A stretch of 20,726 nucleotides of DNA from an uncultured Pseudomonadota bacterium (GCA_903890265.1 CAITAM010000292.1:1-20726); one strand, 5' to 3'; shown: positions 1-8,918, numbered from the stretch's first letter. Numbers and translations: made by a program. The notes: generated from the sequence alone by a model not told the origin.

Positions 1-669
1 GCCCCGCGCCCGCCAGCCACCGGACCCCGCGCGGTCGATACCCCGCCACCGACCTCGCTCGCGCCGGCGGTGACGCTGCTGCTGCGCAGCGCCGGCCTCG
101 ATCCGCAGCAGCTCGCGGGAACCGACCCCGCGCAGGTGCTGACCGTCGCCGGCCAGCTGCTGCGCGAAATGACGCTGGGGCTCGGTTCTGCCCTGCGCTC
201 CGCGCAGGCGCTGCCGGACGGCGGCAGCCAGACCGCGATCCGGCGCATCAGCCCGCTCGCGGCAGCCGATGGCGTCAACGACTCGCTGGCCCGGCTGCTC
301 GGCCGGCGCGCCGGGCGCACGTCAGGCGCCGTCGACACGGTACGCGACGGCTTTGAGACCCTGCACAAGCACGATCAGGCGCGCCAGCAGGCGCTCGCCG
401 ATGCGGTGTCGACCTACGCCGCGCTGTTTGCACCGGCCGCCCTCACCGCGCAGTTCGAGCGGGTCCTCGCCCGCTCGGCGGCGGCGCCGGTCGACCCGAA
501 GGCCAAGTACTGGGACCTGTACGCGGACCTGTACCGCGTTCTCGTGCAGCCGAACGAGGACGGCGTGCCGCACGCGTTTGCCGAGCAGTACCAGCAGGCC
601 TACCAGGCCGCGCGCCACGACGCGGACCCGACCGACGCGACCGCGAGTCGCCGCGTGCCGGGCGCCTGA
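1..669 (+). CDS. tagH: Type VI secretion FHA-domain protein, C-terminal part (5' end outside window)
   Basis: The reading frame is open from base 1 to the TGA at 667-669, giving 222 residues with no obvious start, so the N-terminal FHA domain lies off the left edge. What remains resembles the C-terminal domain of T6SS-associated FHA proteins (TagH/ImpI). It has a helical segment with LREMTLGLGSALRSAQ, then RRISPLAAADGVNDSLARLLG, then AVDTVRDGFETLHKHDQ, and a late KAKYWDLYADLYRVL block followed by HAFAEQYQQAYQ, which is the typical family ending. In the family the FHA domain reads threonine phosphorylation signals that control assembly of the secretion apparatus; that role is inferred here from family membership only. 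The remainder of a T6SS cluster would be expected to the left. The family call is fairly firm; the symbol is less so. Confidence 0.72.
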   Translation, partial: APRPPATGPRAVDTPPPTSLAPAVTLLLRSAGLDPQQLAGTDPAQVLTVAGQLLREMTLGLGSALRSAQALPDGGSQTAIRRISPLAAADGVNDSLARLLGRRAGRTSGAVDTVRDGFETLHKHDQARQQALADAVSTYAALFAPAALTAQFERVLARSAAAPVDPKAKYWDLYADLYRVLVQPNEDGVPHAFAEQYQQAYQAARHDADPTDATASRRVPGA

Positions 670-781
670 GCCCCCCGCCCTCGGCCCGCGCCGTGGCCAT
701 GGCCGCCGACTGAACATAAGCGGAGCGGACCCCCGCCGGCCGCGAACGGCGCCACCGAGCGGCCGGCAGCCAGCGCACCCA

Positions 782-812
782 GAAAAGTAAAAGGCCGGGG
801 GAAACCCGGCCT
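782..812 (-). terminator. Intrinsic terminator of tRNA-Ser
   Basis: Reading the minus strand, an 8-bp perfect stem AGGCCGGG/CCCGGCCT (812-805 with 799-792) closes a 5-nt loop and is followed by TTTTACTTTT. It starts 17 nt past the encoded CCA of the tRNA. The plus-strand reading lacks a T tract, so it most likely works for the tRNA only and not for the converging T6SS gene. Confidence 0.8.
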
Positions 813-828
813 AATACAATCACTTAAG

Positions 829-918
<90 letters not shown>

Positions 919-997
919 GGCCGAGCTCCGACGTGGCCATCGGAGTCGCGTATCCTAGCAAAAGTGTCGCCCAATAGGCGCAAGGATCGCATTCGCC

Positions 998-2395
998 GTG
1001 ACCCTCGTCCGACCGACACTCGCCGTCCTGGCCTTTGCCATGCTGGGGACCTGCGAGTTCCGGCCCTCCACGCTGGCGCAAATCCACGAGCTCGGTGAGT
1101 TGCGGATCGCGACCCGCAACTCGCCGCTCGCCTATTACCTCGGCGCGAACGGCCCGGAGGGACCGGAGTACGAGCTGGCCAGCCGCTACGCGGCATCGCT
1201 CGGGGTGCGCGCGCTGTTCCTGACCTACGACTCGGCGGCGGCCGTGATCGATGCGGTCAAGAGCGGCCGGGCGCACCTTGGCGCGGCGGCGTTGCCGGTG
1301 ACCCGCACGGCCCAGCGCGAGGTCGGTTTTGCCAGCCCGTACCAGCAGCTGCCGCTGCACGTGGTCTATGAAAAGGACGGCGTGCGGCCGGACGCAGTGA
1401 GCGCGCTGCAGGACCGCCGGGTCGGTGTCCCGGAGGGCAGCGCGCAGGCGGAAGCGCTGCGCCAGGCTCTGCACCAGGGCGGTCTGCCGGCACCGTGGGA
1501 GATCCCCCGCGCCGACGCGCTCGACCTCCTCGACCGGGTGAGCTACGGCGAACTCGAGATCACGGTCGCCGACTCGAACGAGTTCGCCACGGCCCGCCGC
1601 TACCATCCCGAGCTTCGTGTCGCGTTCAACCTGCCGAGCCGGCAGGAACTCGCCTGGGCCGTGCCGCGCGGTGACGCGGCGCTGACCCGCTCGGTCAACG
1701 AGTTCTTCACCGGCGCGCACGAACTCCTCGCCGATATCGTCGAGCGCTACTACGTGGACGAGGACGCGCTCGGTGAATACACGGGCACCCGCAATTTCAT
1801 GCGCCACGTGGCCGAGCGCCTGCCGAAGTACCGCGCCTATTTCGAACAGGTCGCCGCCGAGCTCGGCGCGGACTGGCGGATCTTCGCCGCGGTCGGTTAC
1901 CAGGAATCGAAGTGGGACCCGAACGCCGTGTCGCCGACCGGGGTCCGCGGACTCATGATGCTGCAGACCGACACGGCCGCCGCGCTCGGCATTCGTGACC
2001 GCGCGGACCCGAAGCAGAGCATCTACGGCGGCGCACGGTACCTGCAGTCCGTGCGCGGCATGATCCCCGGCCGGATCCCGGAGCCCGACCGCACCTGGCT
2101 TGCGCTCGCGGCCTACAACGTCGGTCTCGGGCACGTCGAGGATGCGCGGGTGCTGACCCAGTCACAGGGCAAGAACCCCGATTCCTGGCAGGACGTGCGG
2201 GCGGTGTTGCCGCTGCTCGCCGAGGAACGCTACTACCTCGCCACCAAGCGCGGCTACGCCCGTGGCTGGGAGGCGGTGCGCTTCGTCGACAACGTCCGCA
2301 CCTACCTCGACCTCCTCGACCTCGTGATCCCGGACCCGTCCTCGGGCGAAGCCCAGCTGCCGGCGCCGGCTGACTCGGCCACGGCGCGGGGCTGA
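998..2395 (+). CDS. mltF: Membrane-bound lytic murein transglycosylase F
   Basis: A 465-residue protein that should cleave the glycan strands of peptidoglycan non-hydrolytically, leaving 1,6-anhydro-MurNAc ends, on the periplasmic side. It has an N-terminal export segment (about 1-20), a periplasmic solute-binding-like domain (about 33-255, starting ELGELRIATRNSPLAYY), and a C-terminal SLT domain (about 275-430). In the SLT domain the catalytic Glu is E303 in AVGYQESKWDP. It is followed by AVSPTGVRGLMML and, later, LAAYNVGLGHVEDA, all typical of MltF. Length and domain order match the family. The start is GTG at 998 with AAGGA about 11 nt upstream. A Cys at residue 19 after LGT is a poor lipobox, so lipidation is uncertain. 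It converges on tadA, 26 bp away. Confidence 0.95.
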   Translation: MTLVRPTLAVLAFAMLGTCEFRPSTLAQIHELGELRIATRNSPLAYYLGANGPEGPEYELASRYAASLGVRALFLTYDSAAAVIDAVKSGRAHLGAAALPVTRTAQREVGFASPYQQLPLHVVYEKDGVRPDAVSALQDRRVGVPEGSAQAEALRQALHQGGLPAPWEIPRADALDLLDRVSYGELEITVADSNEFATARRYHPELRVAFNLPSRQELAWAVPRGDAALTRSVNEFFTGAHELLADIVERYYVDEDALGEYTGTRNFMRHVAERLPKYRAYFEQVAAELGADWRIFAAVGYQESKWDPNAVSPTGVRGLMMLQTDTAAALGIRDRADPKQSIYGGARYLQSVRGMIPGRIPEPDRTWLALAAYNVGLGHVEDARVLTQSQGKNPDSWQDVRAVLPLLAEERYYLATKRGYARGWEAVRFVDNVRTYLDLLDLVIPDPSSGEAQLPAPADSATARG

Positions 2396-2421
2396 GCCCG
2401 GCACCCGGGCCGGAGCCGGGA

Positions 2422-2874
2422 CTAGGGTTCGCGCCGCTCGCGGAAGAAGGTCTTCAGGAGATCGCCGCACTCGGCACCGAGGACGCCGCCGAGGACCTCA
2501 ATGCGGTGATTCTGCGCCGGCGCGTGCACGATCTGGAAGGCGCTGTCGACCGCGCCGAGCCGCGGGTCCCAGGCACCGAAGACGAGACGCCGGACCCGGG
2601 CATGCAGGATGGCCTGGGCACACATCGCGCACGGCTCCAGCGTGACGTAGAGCGTGGCATCGCGAAGGCGGTAGCTCGACTGGGCGAGGCCTGCCTCGCG
2701 CAGTGCGACGATCTCGGCATGGGCGGTCGGGTCGTGACTGGCGATCGGCCGGTTCGCGCCCCGCCCGACGACACGGCCGCCGGCCACGACCAGCGCGCCC
2801 ACCGGCACTTCGCCGGCGCGGGCAGCGCCCTCGCCGAGCTCAAGCGCTAGCCTCATGTAGTCCTGGTCGTCCAC
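2422..2874 (-). CDS. tadA: tRNA-specific adenosine deaminase (A34 to I34)
   Basis: A 150-residue zinc deaminase that converts adenosine 34 of tRNA-Arg(ACG) to inosine in the cytoplasm, so that one tRNA can read three arginine codons. Zinc ligands are visible as H52 (in HAE, with E54 the proton shuttle) and the C82/C85 pair in LEPCAMCAQAI. VPVGALVV and the closing TFFRERR are also characteristic of TadA. I chose the GTG at 2874 because GGAGGA lies 8 nt upstream. A longer in-frame ORF reaches 2952, but its extra 26 residues (Arg/Thr-rich) do not resemble the family N-terminus. It lies tail to tail with mltF; the two genes are also neighbours in enterobacteria, though co-directional there. Confidence 0.95.
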   Translation of the reverse strand: MDDQDYMRLALELGEGAARAGEVPVGALVVAGGRVVGRGANRPIASHDPTAHAEIVALREAGLAQSSYRLRDATLYVTLEPCAMCAQAILHARVRRLVFGAWDPRLGAVDSAFQIVHAPAQNHRIEVLGGVLGAECGDLLKTFFRERREP

Positions 2875-2882
2875 GCCCGCTG

Positions 2883-2888
2883 TCCTCC
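2883..2888 (-). promoter_or_regulatory. Shine-Dalgarno that fixes the tadA start
   Basis: GGAGGA on the minus strand, 8 nt upstream of the GTG at 2874-2872. It is a near-perfect anti-16S match and argues against the longer ATG-started frame at 2952. Confidence 0.75.
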
Positions 2889-3084
2889 GCGTCCGATGGG
2901 TCGTCCGATGGGTGCCCGGACCCGCACGCCCGGTGCACGACGTGGCCCTCACCGAGAATCGGCCGCGCCGGTGGCGTCGTCAAACCCGCAGCCCCTGGCA
3001 TGGCCTCGCGGCGAGGATGCCCGTATTCTCGGCCGTGCGGCAGCTGCCGCCGAACCCCTGCCGCCGCAACCTCCGGAGTGCCCC

Positions 3085-3327
3085 ATGTCGCCCTTCAGCC
3101 GTGCCGTCCGTACCGCCTGTCTTGCCGCCGCGCTTGGCGCCGCGAGCCTCGCCGTGGCCGAGGACACCCGCGAGGCGTGTCGCGCCGATGCCATCAGGCT
3201 CTGCCCCAATGAAGTCGCGGCGAAAGACCGCAAGGCCGTGCGTGCCTGCATCCGCGACCACCTCGGCGACGTCTCGGACCGCTGCCGCACGGCGATCGCC
3301 GACCAGGTGCCGCCGAAGAAGGACTGA
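3085..3327 (+). CDS. Small secreted cysteine-rich repeat protein
   Basis: An 80-residue protein starting at ATG 3085, with GGAG 6 nt upstream; a longer in-frame ORF from 2896 has no family-like N-terminus. Residues 1-26 form a signal peptide (FSRAVRTACLAAALG, then SLAVAED with a likely cleavage after AVA). The mature part carries four cysteines in the spacing C-x8-C-x15-C-x10-C: REACRADAIRLCP, then AVRACIRDHLGDVSDRCRTAI. This looks like one unit of the Cys-rich GLG1-type repeat found in many small exported proteobacterial proteins of unknown role. The even number of cysteines suggests two disulfides in the periplasm. Function is unknown. It converges on the TonB-dependent receptor gene, leaving only 9 bp between stop codons. 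Confidence 0.8.
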   Translation: MSPFSRAVRTACLAAALGAASLAVAEDTREACRADAIRLCPNEVAAKDRKAVRACIRDHLGDVSDRCRTAIADQVPPKKD

Positions 3328-3340
3328 GCCCGGCGCTCAG
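3324..3340. terminator. Hairpin spanning both convergent stop codons
   Basis: CTGAGC (3324-3329) and GCTCAG (3335-3340) form a perfect 6-bp stem with a 5-nt CCGGC loop. The stem contains the TGA of the small Cys-rich gene and the TGA of the TonB-dependent receptor. No T tract follows on either strand, so termination efficiency is uncertain. Confidence 0.4.
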
Positions 3341-5592
3341 AACCGGTAGCGGTAGTCGAGCCCGAACGTGCGCGGCAGGCCGCGGAAGAAGAAGAGGCCG
3401 TTCCAGCTGTCGATGTTGACCGAATAGGTCGCGTAGTCCTTCTGCAGCAGGTTGCGCCCGTACAGGCCGACCTCCTGCCGCTCGCCGTCGAAGCCGAGCG
3501 ACAGCCTGGCGTTGTGCAGCGTGTAGCCGCCCTGATGCAGCCGCGGATCGTTGAACGGCTCGAAGTACTGGCGGGCAACGTAATTGCCATCGTAGTGCGC
3601 GAGCAGACGCAGTCCCCCGCCGAGCGCCCGCGCGTAGTCGACGGTGGCATTGACGCTCGCGGCCGGCGAGGACGGCAGGGTATTGCCGGCGAGATTCTGG
3701 CCGTCAAGCATCAGCTCGTCGTAGCGCGCGTGCAGAACGCCGAGTCCGACGCTCGCCTGGAGGTGCTCCGTCGCCTGCCAGAGGCCCTGCAGCTCCGCGC
3801 CGTAGATCGTTGACCGGCCCGCGTTGCGCAGCGTCTGCACGCCGTTGATGAAGTTCAGGAACTGCTGATTGCGGTAGGCGTAATCGAAGGCCGCACCGTT
3901 CAGGCGCGCACGGCCGTCGGCGAACGTGTCCTTGAAGCCGATTTCGACGGCCCTGAGCTTCTCGGGCGCGACCCGCGTGAACTCCACCGGCTGATAGGCA
4001 AAGCCGTTGTACGCCGAGCCGCGGTACCCGGTGCTGACGCTGCCGTAGAGCAGCAGGCGCTCGCCCGCCTGCCAGTCGAGCCCGAGCTTGCCCGAGACGT
4101 TGGAGTCGTTCGTGCTGTCGCTGCGGTCGCCAATGAAGTGGTACTGGAGGGCGGCGAGCGGCGGGCCGTCCGTCACCACGCCAAAACTGTTCGCCGCCTG
4201 CCCGGCGTCGGCCCGGTAGTGATCGACGCCGATGTGGTCCGAGGTGTAGCGCATACCTGCCGTGAGCTGCCAGTCGGCGGCGAAGCGGGTCGTGGTGTTC
4301 GCGTAGACGGCCGTCGAGGAGCGCTTCTGTTCGAAGGCGTTCGCGTAATAGCAGCCAACGAACCAGCCAGTGGCATCGCTGCAGGCATTGGGCAGGGGCC
4401 GGGTGCCGTCGCCGGCGTCGGCCAGCCAGCGGTACCGGCTGGACGCCCCGGTGCGGTCGCTCGACAGGTAGATGCCGGCAATGAAGTTGAAGGGACCGCC
4501 GTGGTTCGAGGCGAGCCGCAGATCCTCCGTCGACTGGGTCGTGCGCGCGTGCACGTCGTCCTCGAGAAGCTTCCATGGACTGCCGTCGGCATCCTCGGGT
4601 ATGAAGTAGCCGCCCTGGTAGAGCGACGTCACCGAGGTCAGCTGGTACGCGCCCGCGCGTGCATTGACCGTGAGACGTGCGCCGGTGAGATCGAGTTCCT
4701 TGTCGCGGACCCGTTCCGCCTCGCTCTCCTGGAAAGCGAGTCGACTGGCGGCCCGGGTATAGCCCGTGTAGCCGATTCCGGCACTGCTTTCCTCGACGAT
4801 CAGGATGCCCGAGTGGCGGGCCTTGCTGCCGCTCTTGTCGAGCGTCAGCAGCGCGTCGACGGCATCGCCCCGGTAAAAGAGCGACCAGCGCGCCGCCCAT
4901 TGCCCCAGCTGGCTCTGGTTCGGCGTGTCCGGCAACCGGTCTCTGACGTACCCGTCATTGTGGATGCCGGTATAGGCGAACCGGGTCCCCCAGCGGTCGC
5001 CGAGCTGCACGTCCAGCGCCCCCTCAGAATGCGCTTCGTTGTAGTTGCCGAAGCTCGCCTTGGCGTAGCCGCTGATGCCGTCGAGCTTTGGCCGGACCGA
5101 AATCAGGTTCACGGCGCCACCGGTGGTGTTCTTGCCGTACAGGGTGCCCTGCGGACCGAACAGCATCTCGACGCGCTCGACATCAAAGATCTGCACGCCA
5201 GAGGCCAGCGGGGTGGCGCCCAGGTAGACCTCGTCCACGTAGAGCGCCACGGCCGGCGTGCCGTTCGGGCTGTAGTCGGACTGCGCCACGCCACGCATGG
5301 CGAGCACGAGCTGCGCGTCGCCGTTGCTCGCCAGCATCTGCACGTTCGGCGCGTGCGCAGCGATGTCCTGCAGGTTGTGCAGGTTGAGGTTGTCCAGGGT
5401 CTGCGCGCCCAGCACGCTGACCGACATCGGCACCTGCTGCAGGCTCTCGGATCTCTTCTGTGCGGTGACGATGACCTCGGCGAGACCGGCTTCTGCGGGG
5501 TCGCCCGCCGCGGGAGCGGCCAGCGCCGCGGGACCGGCGAGTAGCGCCAGCGCGGTCCCCGCCCGACCGGCCCATCGTCGCCCGCTCGTCAT
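3337..5592 (-). CDS. TonB-dependent outer-membrane receptor
   Basis: A 751-residue outer-membrane receptor that uses TonB/ExbBD energy to import a ligand. A signal peptide (about 1-26) is followed by a TonB-box-like EVIVTAQKR (39-47) and a plug domain with VPMSVSVLGAQTL, AVALYVDEVYLG and GPQGTLYGKNTTGGAVNLIS. The rest is a 22-strand-type beta barrel ending in the aromatic outer-membrane signature GLDYRYRF, with terminal Phe. The plug motifs resemble the large proteobacterial group commonly annotated for iron chelates or other bulky nutrients; the ligand cannot be read from sequence. I start at ATG 5592, where the signal peptide begins; the ORF extends to 5679 but adds an Arg-rich stretch. It is divergent from the PhyH dioxygenase, with about 275 bp between them, so the two may respond to the same signal. 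Confidence 0.93.
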   Translation of the reverse strand: MTSGRRWAGRAGTALALLAGPAALAAPAAGDPAEAGLAEVIVTAQKRSESLQQVPMSVSVLGAQTLDNLNLHNLQDIAAHAPNVQMLASNGDAQLVLAMRGVAQSDYSPNGTPAVALYVDEVYLGATPLASGVQIFDVERVEMLFGPQGTLYGKNTTGGAVNLISVRPKLDGISGYAKASFGNYNEAHSEGALDVQLGDRWGTRFAYTGIHNDGYVRDRLPDTPNQSQLGQWAARWSLFYRGDAVDALLTLDKSGSKARHSGILIVEESSAGIGYTGYTRAASRLAFQESEAERVRDKELDLTGARLTVNARAGAYQLTSVTSLYQGGYFIPEDADGSPWKLLEDDVHARTTQSTEDLRLASNHGGPFNFIAGIYLSSDRTGASSRYRWLADAGDGTRPLPNACSDATGWFVGCYYANAFEQKRSSTAVYANTTTRFAADWQLTAGMRYTSDHIGVDHYRADAGQAANSFGVVTDGPPLAALQYHFIGDRSDSTNDSNVSGKLGLDWQAGERLLLYGSVSTGYRGSAYNGFAYQPVEFTRVAPEKLRAVEIGFKDTFADGRARLNGAAFDYAYRNQQFLNFINGVQTLRNAGRSTIYGAELQGLWQATEHLQASVGLGVLHARYDELMLDGQNLAGNTLPSSPAASVNATVDYARALGGGLRLLAHYDGNYVARQYFEPFNDPRLHQGGYTLHNARLSLGFDGERQEVGLYGRNLLQKDYATYSVNIDSWNGLFFFRGLPRTFGLDYRYRF

Positions 5593-5647
5593 TGCCCCGC
5601 CCCCTGATTGCAAACGCTGCCACGGCGAACGCCCGCGGCGGGCCCGC

Positions 5648-5653
5648 ATCATA
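5648..5653 (-). promoter_or_regulatory. Possible -10 box for the TonB-dependent receptor
   Basis: TATGAT on the minus strand matches the sigma-70 -10 consensus at 5 of 6 positions and would give a leader of about 50 nt. There is no convincing -35 at 16-18 bp, so this is tentative. Confidence 0.25.
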
Positions 5654-5806
5654 CGCACTGCCGGGTCGGATGCGGGCAACGGACGGCGGCCCCGCGGACC
5701 CGGGGTCGGCCGGCCGGGCGCTCATCTTGACGCACCCGGGAACCGAAAATCAGCTTCCCGCTCCGTGGTTCCAGGGCAGTCGCTCATCAGGCGGTCATCT
5801 TTGCTT

Positions 5807-5815
5807 TGGTATCAT
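5807..5815 (+). promoter_or_regulatory. Candidate extended -10 promoter for the PhyH-family gene
   Basis: TGGTATCAT fits the extended -10 pattern TGnTATAAT with one mismatch, and such promoters need little -35 contact. Transcription would start near 5822, about 46 nt before the ATG at 5868. Confidence 0.35.
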
Positions 5816-5867
5816 TTGCGGCCCCGGGCCGGCAGGCCACGGGGTTGCGCTCCAGAAAGGCACCGAC

Positions 5868-6869
5868 ATGCTCGAACTCAAAACGCCGCGCGGTCTCGCT
5901 GTGCAGGTCCCGGAGACCGAGGCCGAGGATCCGTCGCCCAAGTTTGACGTCGCCGACATCGGCGGCATCACGAGCTACTACCGCGACAACGGCTACGTCG
6001 TGGTCCGCAATCTGATCGCCAAGGACCGCTGCAGCCAGATCCGCGCGCTGTGGGACACCGAGGTCAAGAGTTTCGACGGGTACATGTACCGCCAGGCCAC
6101 CGCCAAGGCGGAACGCCACGTCAGGAATGGCAACGGCTGGATCATGAACCCGATCCTCAATCTGCAGAGCGTCAACCCGAGTCATTTTCCGCGTTTTCGC
6201 CAGTTCGCCACCGAGAACATCCTGACCGACCGGAACCTGTCGCGGGTCTTCACGGCATTCCTCGGCGACGCACCGAAGATCGTTCAGTCGATGTACTTCG
6301 AGGGCAACTCGGCGACCTGGGAGCACCAGGACAGTTATTACCTGGACTCCGAGTCGGTCGGCGAGATGACGGCGGCCTGGATCGCGATCGAGGACATCTC
6401 GGCGCGGGCCGGGCGCTTCTTCGTTTGCCCGAAGTCGCACAAGATCCGCCTCGACGACCACAGCCTGTACAACAATATCGCGGAGAACCACGAGGGCTAC
6501 ATCCAGTCCGTCGTGCAGAAGATCCGCGATGAAAAACTGGCCATCCGGGCGCCGGTGCTCAATCAGGGCGACGTGCTGTTCTGGAACGCGTGGACGATCC
6601 ATGGCTCGCTCGACAGCCAGGACGCCAAGCACTCGCGCTCCTCGATCACCTGCCACGTGATCCCGAACAAGAAGAAGTTCCTGCAGCTGCAGACCCGGAC
6701 GTTCGACCTTCCGACGGACAAGGTGCAGGACACGTACGTGTTCCGGCCGAAGGACCTCAGCAAGGCGAAGAACCGGCTGATCCTCGGCATCGAATCGACG
6801 TTCCCCACGTCGTTTTACTGGCTGAAGAAGAAGGCCATCCTGCACGCCATCCGGCAGAAAGCGGGCTGA
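5868..6869 (+). CDS. Phytanoyl-CoA dioxygenase (PhyH) family protein
   Basis: A 333-residue cytoplasmic oxygenase of the Fe(II)/2-oxoglutarate PhyH superfamily, which hydroxylates small or CoA-linked substrates. The metal triad is visible: H153-x-D155 in TWEHQDSYYLD and the distal H245 in AWTIHGSLD. R257, shortly after, is placed to hold the 2-oxoglutarate carboxylate. The N-terminal helix carries the usual FDVADIGGITSYYRDNGYVVVRNLI opening, here beginning near residue 26. The start is ATG 5868 with AGAAAGG 7 nt upstream; the frame is open much further upstream, but that part overlaps the divergent promoter region. The C-terminus is basic (SFYWLKKKAILHAIRQKAG). Family and chemistry are firm, the substrate is unknown. 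It converges on the S9 peptidase gene, 39 bp away. Confidence 0.88.
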   Translation: MLELKTPRGLAVQVPETEAEDPSPKFDVADIGGITSYYRDNGYVVVRNLIAKDRCSQIRALWDTEVKSFDGYMYRQATAKAERHVRNGNGWIMNPILNLQSVNPSHFPRFRQFATENILTDRNLSRVFTAFLGDAPKIVQSMYFEGNSATWEHQDSYYLDSESVGEMTAAWIAIEDISARAGRFFVCPKSHKIRLDDHSLYNNIAENHEGYIQSVVQKIRDEKLAIRAPVLNQGDVLFWNAWTIHGSLDSQDAKHSRSSITCHVIPNKKKFLQLQTRTFDLPTDKVQDTYVFRPKDLSKAKNRLILGIESTFPTSFYWLKKKAILHAIRQKAG

Positions 6870-6908
6870 TCGACGCCGGCCAGCCCCGCGCTGCCCGCGG
6901 CGCGCCTT

Positions 6909-8918
6909 TCAGCGAACGCCGCCTTCGCTCAGGAGGCAGCGGTCGACGAACATCACCTCGGCGTTGAACAGGAAGTCGGCGTTCTTCTTCTTCGCGTAGC
7001 CGTGGCCCTCGTCGGTCGCCATCATGAACCACGTCGGCGTGCCCTGGGCATTCAGCTTGTCGAGAATCTGCCGGGACTCGGTCCACGGCACGCGCGGGTC
7101 GTTCTTGCCCGCCACCGCGAACACTGGCTTGCGCATCGAATCGAGGTGGTTGATGGGCGCGATGCTCTCGAGATAAGCGCGCATCGCCGGATCGCGCTCG
7201 TCGCCGTATTCGACCCGGCGCAGATCCCGCCGGTAGGCCTCGGTCCGCTCGAGGAACGTCACGAGGTTCGACATGCCGACGATGGGCATCGAGCAGCGGA
7301 TGCGATCGTTATAAAGCGAGGCGACGGCCCACGTCATGTGACCGCCGTAGCTGCCACCCATGACGAGAATGCGCGCGGCATCCAGACCCGGATCCGTACC
7401 GACCCAGTCGAGCAGCGCACCGATGTCCTTGTAGGTGCTGTCACGCTTGAAGCCATTGTCGAGATTGAGGAAAGTCTTGCCGTAGCCAGAGGAGCCGCGG
7501 ACGTTGGGCAGCAGCAGCGCAACGCCCAGTTCATCGATGAGGTAGTTCGAGCGGCCGAGGAACGTCGGGCGCGACTGGCCTTCCGGCCCGCCATGAATCG
7601 ACACGACCAGGGGTCGCCTGCCCGGATAGCGCACGGGGTCGGGACGGTAGAGCCAGCCGCTGAGCTCCAGTCCGTCGAAGCTCTTCCAGTGCACGAGTTC
7701 CGGCTCCCTGAAGCGCGACGGATCGAGACCACCGGTCTCGCCCTGCGTCCAGCGCACGAGCGCCGGTTTGGCGACATCGAGGGAGTAGACGTCACCCGGG
7801 GCCCGGGCCGAGTTGACGAGGAAACCGAGTTCGTGACTGCCGGGCCGGAACGCGAGACCCGACAGCACGCCGGCGGGCACGCCGGGCACTGGTGTGAGCG
7901 CCGATTGGCGTGTGTCCATCACGTAAAGCCGGCTGAACCCCGCCTCGTTGGCGGCGACGGCCAGGTAGCGGCCGTCATCACTCAGTGCGAGGCTGTCGAG
8001 ACCCCACGTCAGGGACGAACTGAGGAGCGTCGCCACCCGACTTGCCGTATCGACACGCCACAGGCGCGGGAACTCGGAACCACAGTCGCTGAGGAGGAAG
8101 AGCGAGCGGCCATCGGCGCTGAATTCCGCCGCCCCGTAGGCCACCGGGCCGTCGGCAGGCTTGAGGGGGCAGCCGGGGACAAAGGACTCCTTCGCACCGG
8201 TCGCGACATCGACCAGCCAGAGACGGCTTTCATACGCCGACAGCGTCTCGCTCACGAGCAGCCGGCGGTTATCCGGTGACCACGCGGCGGCAGCCCAGCC
8301 ACCGCCCTCCACCTCGAGCAGCCGCCTCGTCGACGTCGCCGGGTCGCCCGCCGCGTCGGTCAGCCACAGGTCCGTGTCCTTGTTGTTGCGCCGCGTCGAC
8401 GAGTATGCGACGAGCGACGAGCGATGGGCCATCAGGTAGTCGTTGTTACGGCTCTTGCCGTCAGTCAGCAGCGTCGTCGCACCGCTCCTCAGGTCCTGGC
8501 GGTAGAGCTGGAACCACTCGCCTCCCCCGCTGTCCTTCATCAGCAGGATGGAATGGCCATCGGGCAGAAACCTGCCGCTCGCGACCCGGTCGGCGAAGAA
8601 CGTGAGCTGCTGGCGGGCACCGCCCGGCGAGCCGATCCGGTGCAGCTGCGCCGTATCGCCGAACCGCGTTGAGATCAGGATCTCGCGGCCCGACGGGTGC
8701 CAGTCCTGCAGCGTCGCGGGCCGCGACTCACCGTAGCGCGCCGTGGCCTCGGCGATCGCGACGGGCACCGCCGGCACGTTTTCCAGCACGAAGTTATCAC
8801 CGGGCGCGACCGTCGCCGGCGGCACGGAATCCGCCGCCAGGACCGCGGCCGGGCCCACCAGCGCGAGGGCAGCGGCCACCCGCGTGACGGCCCCGACAAA
8901 CGTCATGAAATGCCTCAT
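6909..8918 (-). CDS. S9-family (prolyl oligopeptidase-like) exported peptidase
   Basis: A 669-residue serine peptidase. A signal peptide (about 1-28, ending VLAAD) directs it to the periplasm. Residues of about 45-400 form a WD40-like beta-propeller with repeats such as ILISTRFGDTAQLHRI and LAYSST-type blades. An alpha/beta-hydrolase domain follows, with catalytic Ser523 in MGGSYGGHM, Asp607 in GKNDPRVPW and His639 in DEGHGYAKKK; IHGGPEGQSRP provides the oxyanion region. The triad is complete and in canonical order. I start at ATG 8918 because GAGGAGA lies 9 nt upstream; an ORF start at 8957 exists but precedes that site. Such enzymes trim short or proline-containing peptides and often accompany TonB-dependent systems in peptide-using bacteria. 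Whether it works with the nearby receptor is inference. Confidence 0.92.
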   Translation of the reverse strand: MRHFMTFVGAVTRVAAALALVGPAAVLAADSVPPATVAPGDNFVLENVPAVPVAIAEATARYGESRPATLQDWHPSGREILISTRFGDTAQLHRIGSPGGARQQLTFFADRVASGRFLPDGHSILLMKDSGGGEWFQLYRQDLRSGATTLLTDGKSRNNDYLMAHRSSLVAYSSTRRNNKDTDLWLTDAAGDPATSTRRLLEVEGGGWAAAAWSPDNRRLLVSETLSAYESRLWLVDVATGAKESFVPGCPLKPADGPVAYGAAEFSADGRSLFLLSDCGSEFPRLWRVDTASRVATLLSSSLTWGLDSLALSDDGRYLAVAANEAGFSRLYVMDTRQSALTPVPGVPAGVLSGLAFRPGSHELGFLVNSARAPGDVYSLDVAKPALVRWTQGETGGLDPSRFREPELVHWKSFDGLELSGWLYRPDPVRYPGRRPLVVSIHGGPEGQSRPTFLGRSNYLIDELGVALLLPNVRGSSGYGKTFLNLDNGFKRDSTYKDIGALLDWVGTDPGLDAARILVMGGSYGGHMTWAVASLYNDRIRCSMPIVGMSNLVTFLERTEAYRRDLRRVEYGDERDPAMRAYLESIAPINHLDSMRKPVFAVAGKNDPRVPWTESRQILDKLNAQGTPTWFMMATDEGHGYAKKKNADFLFNAEVMFVDRCLLSEGGVR

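Noticed and set aside
4138..5544. 468-codon plus-strand open frame opposite the TonB-dependent receptor
   Set aside because: It is a high-GC antisense shadow; the receptor on the other strand has complete plug and barrel signatures.
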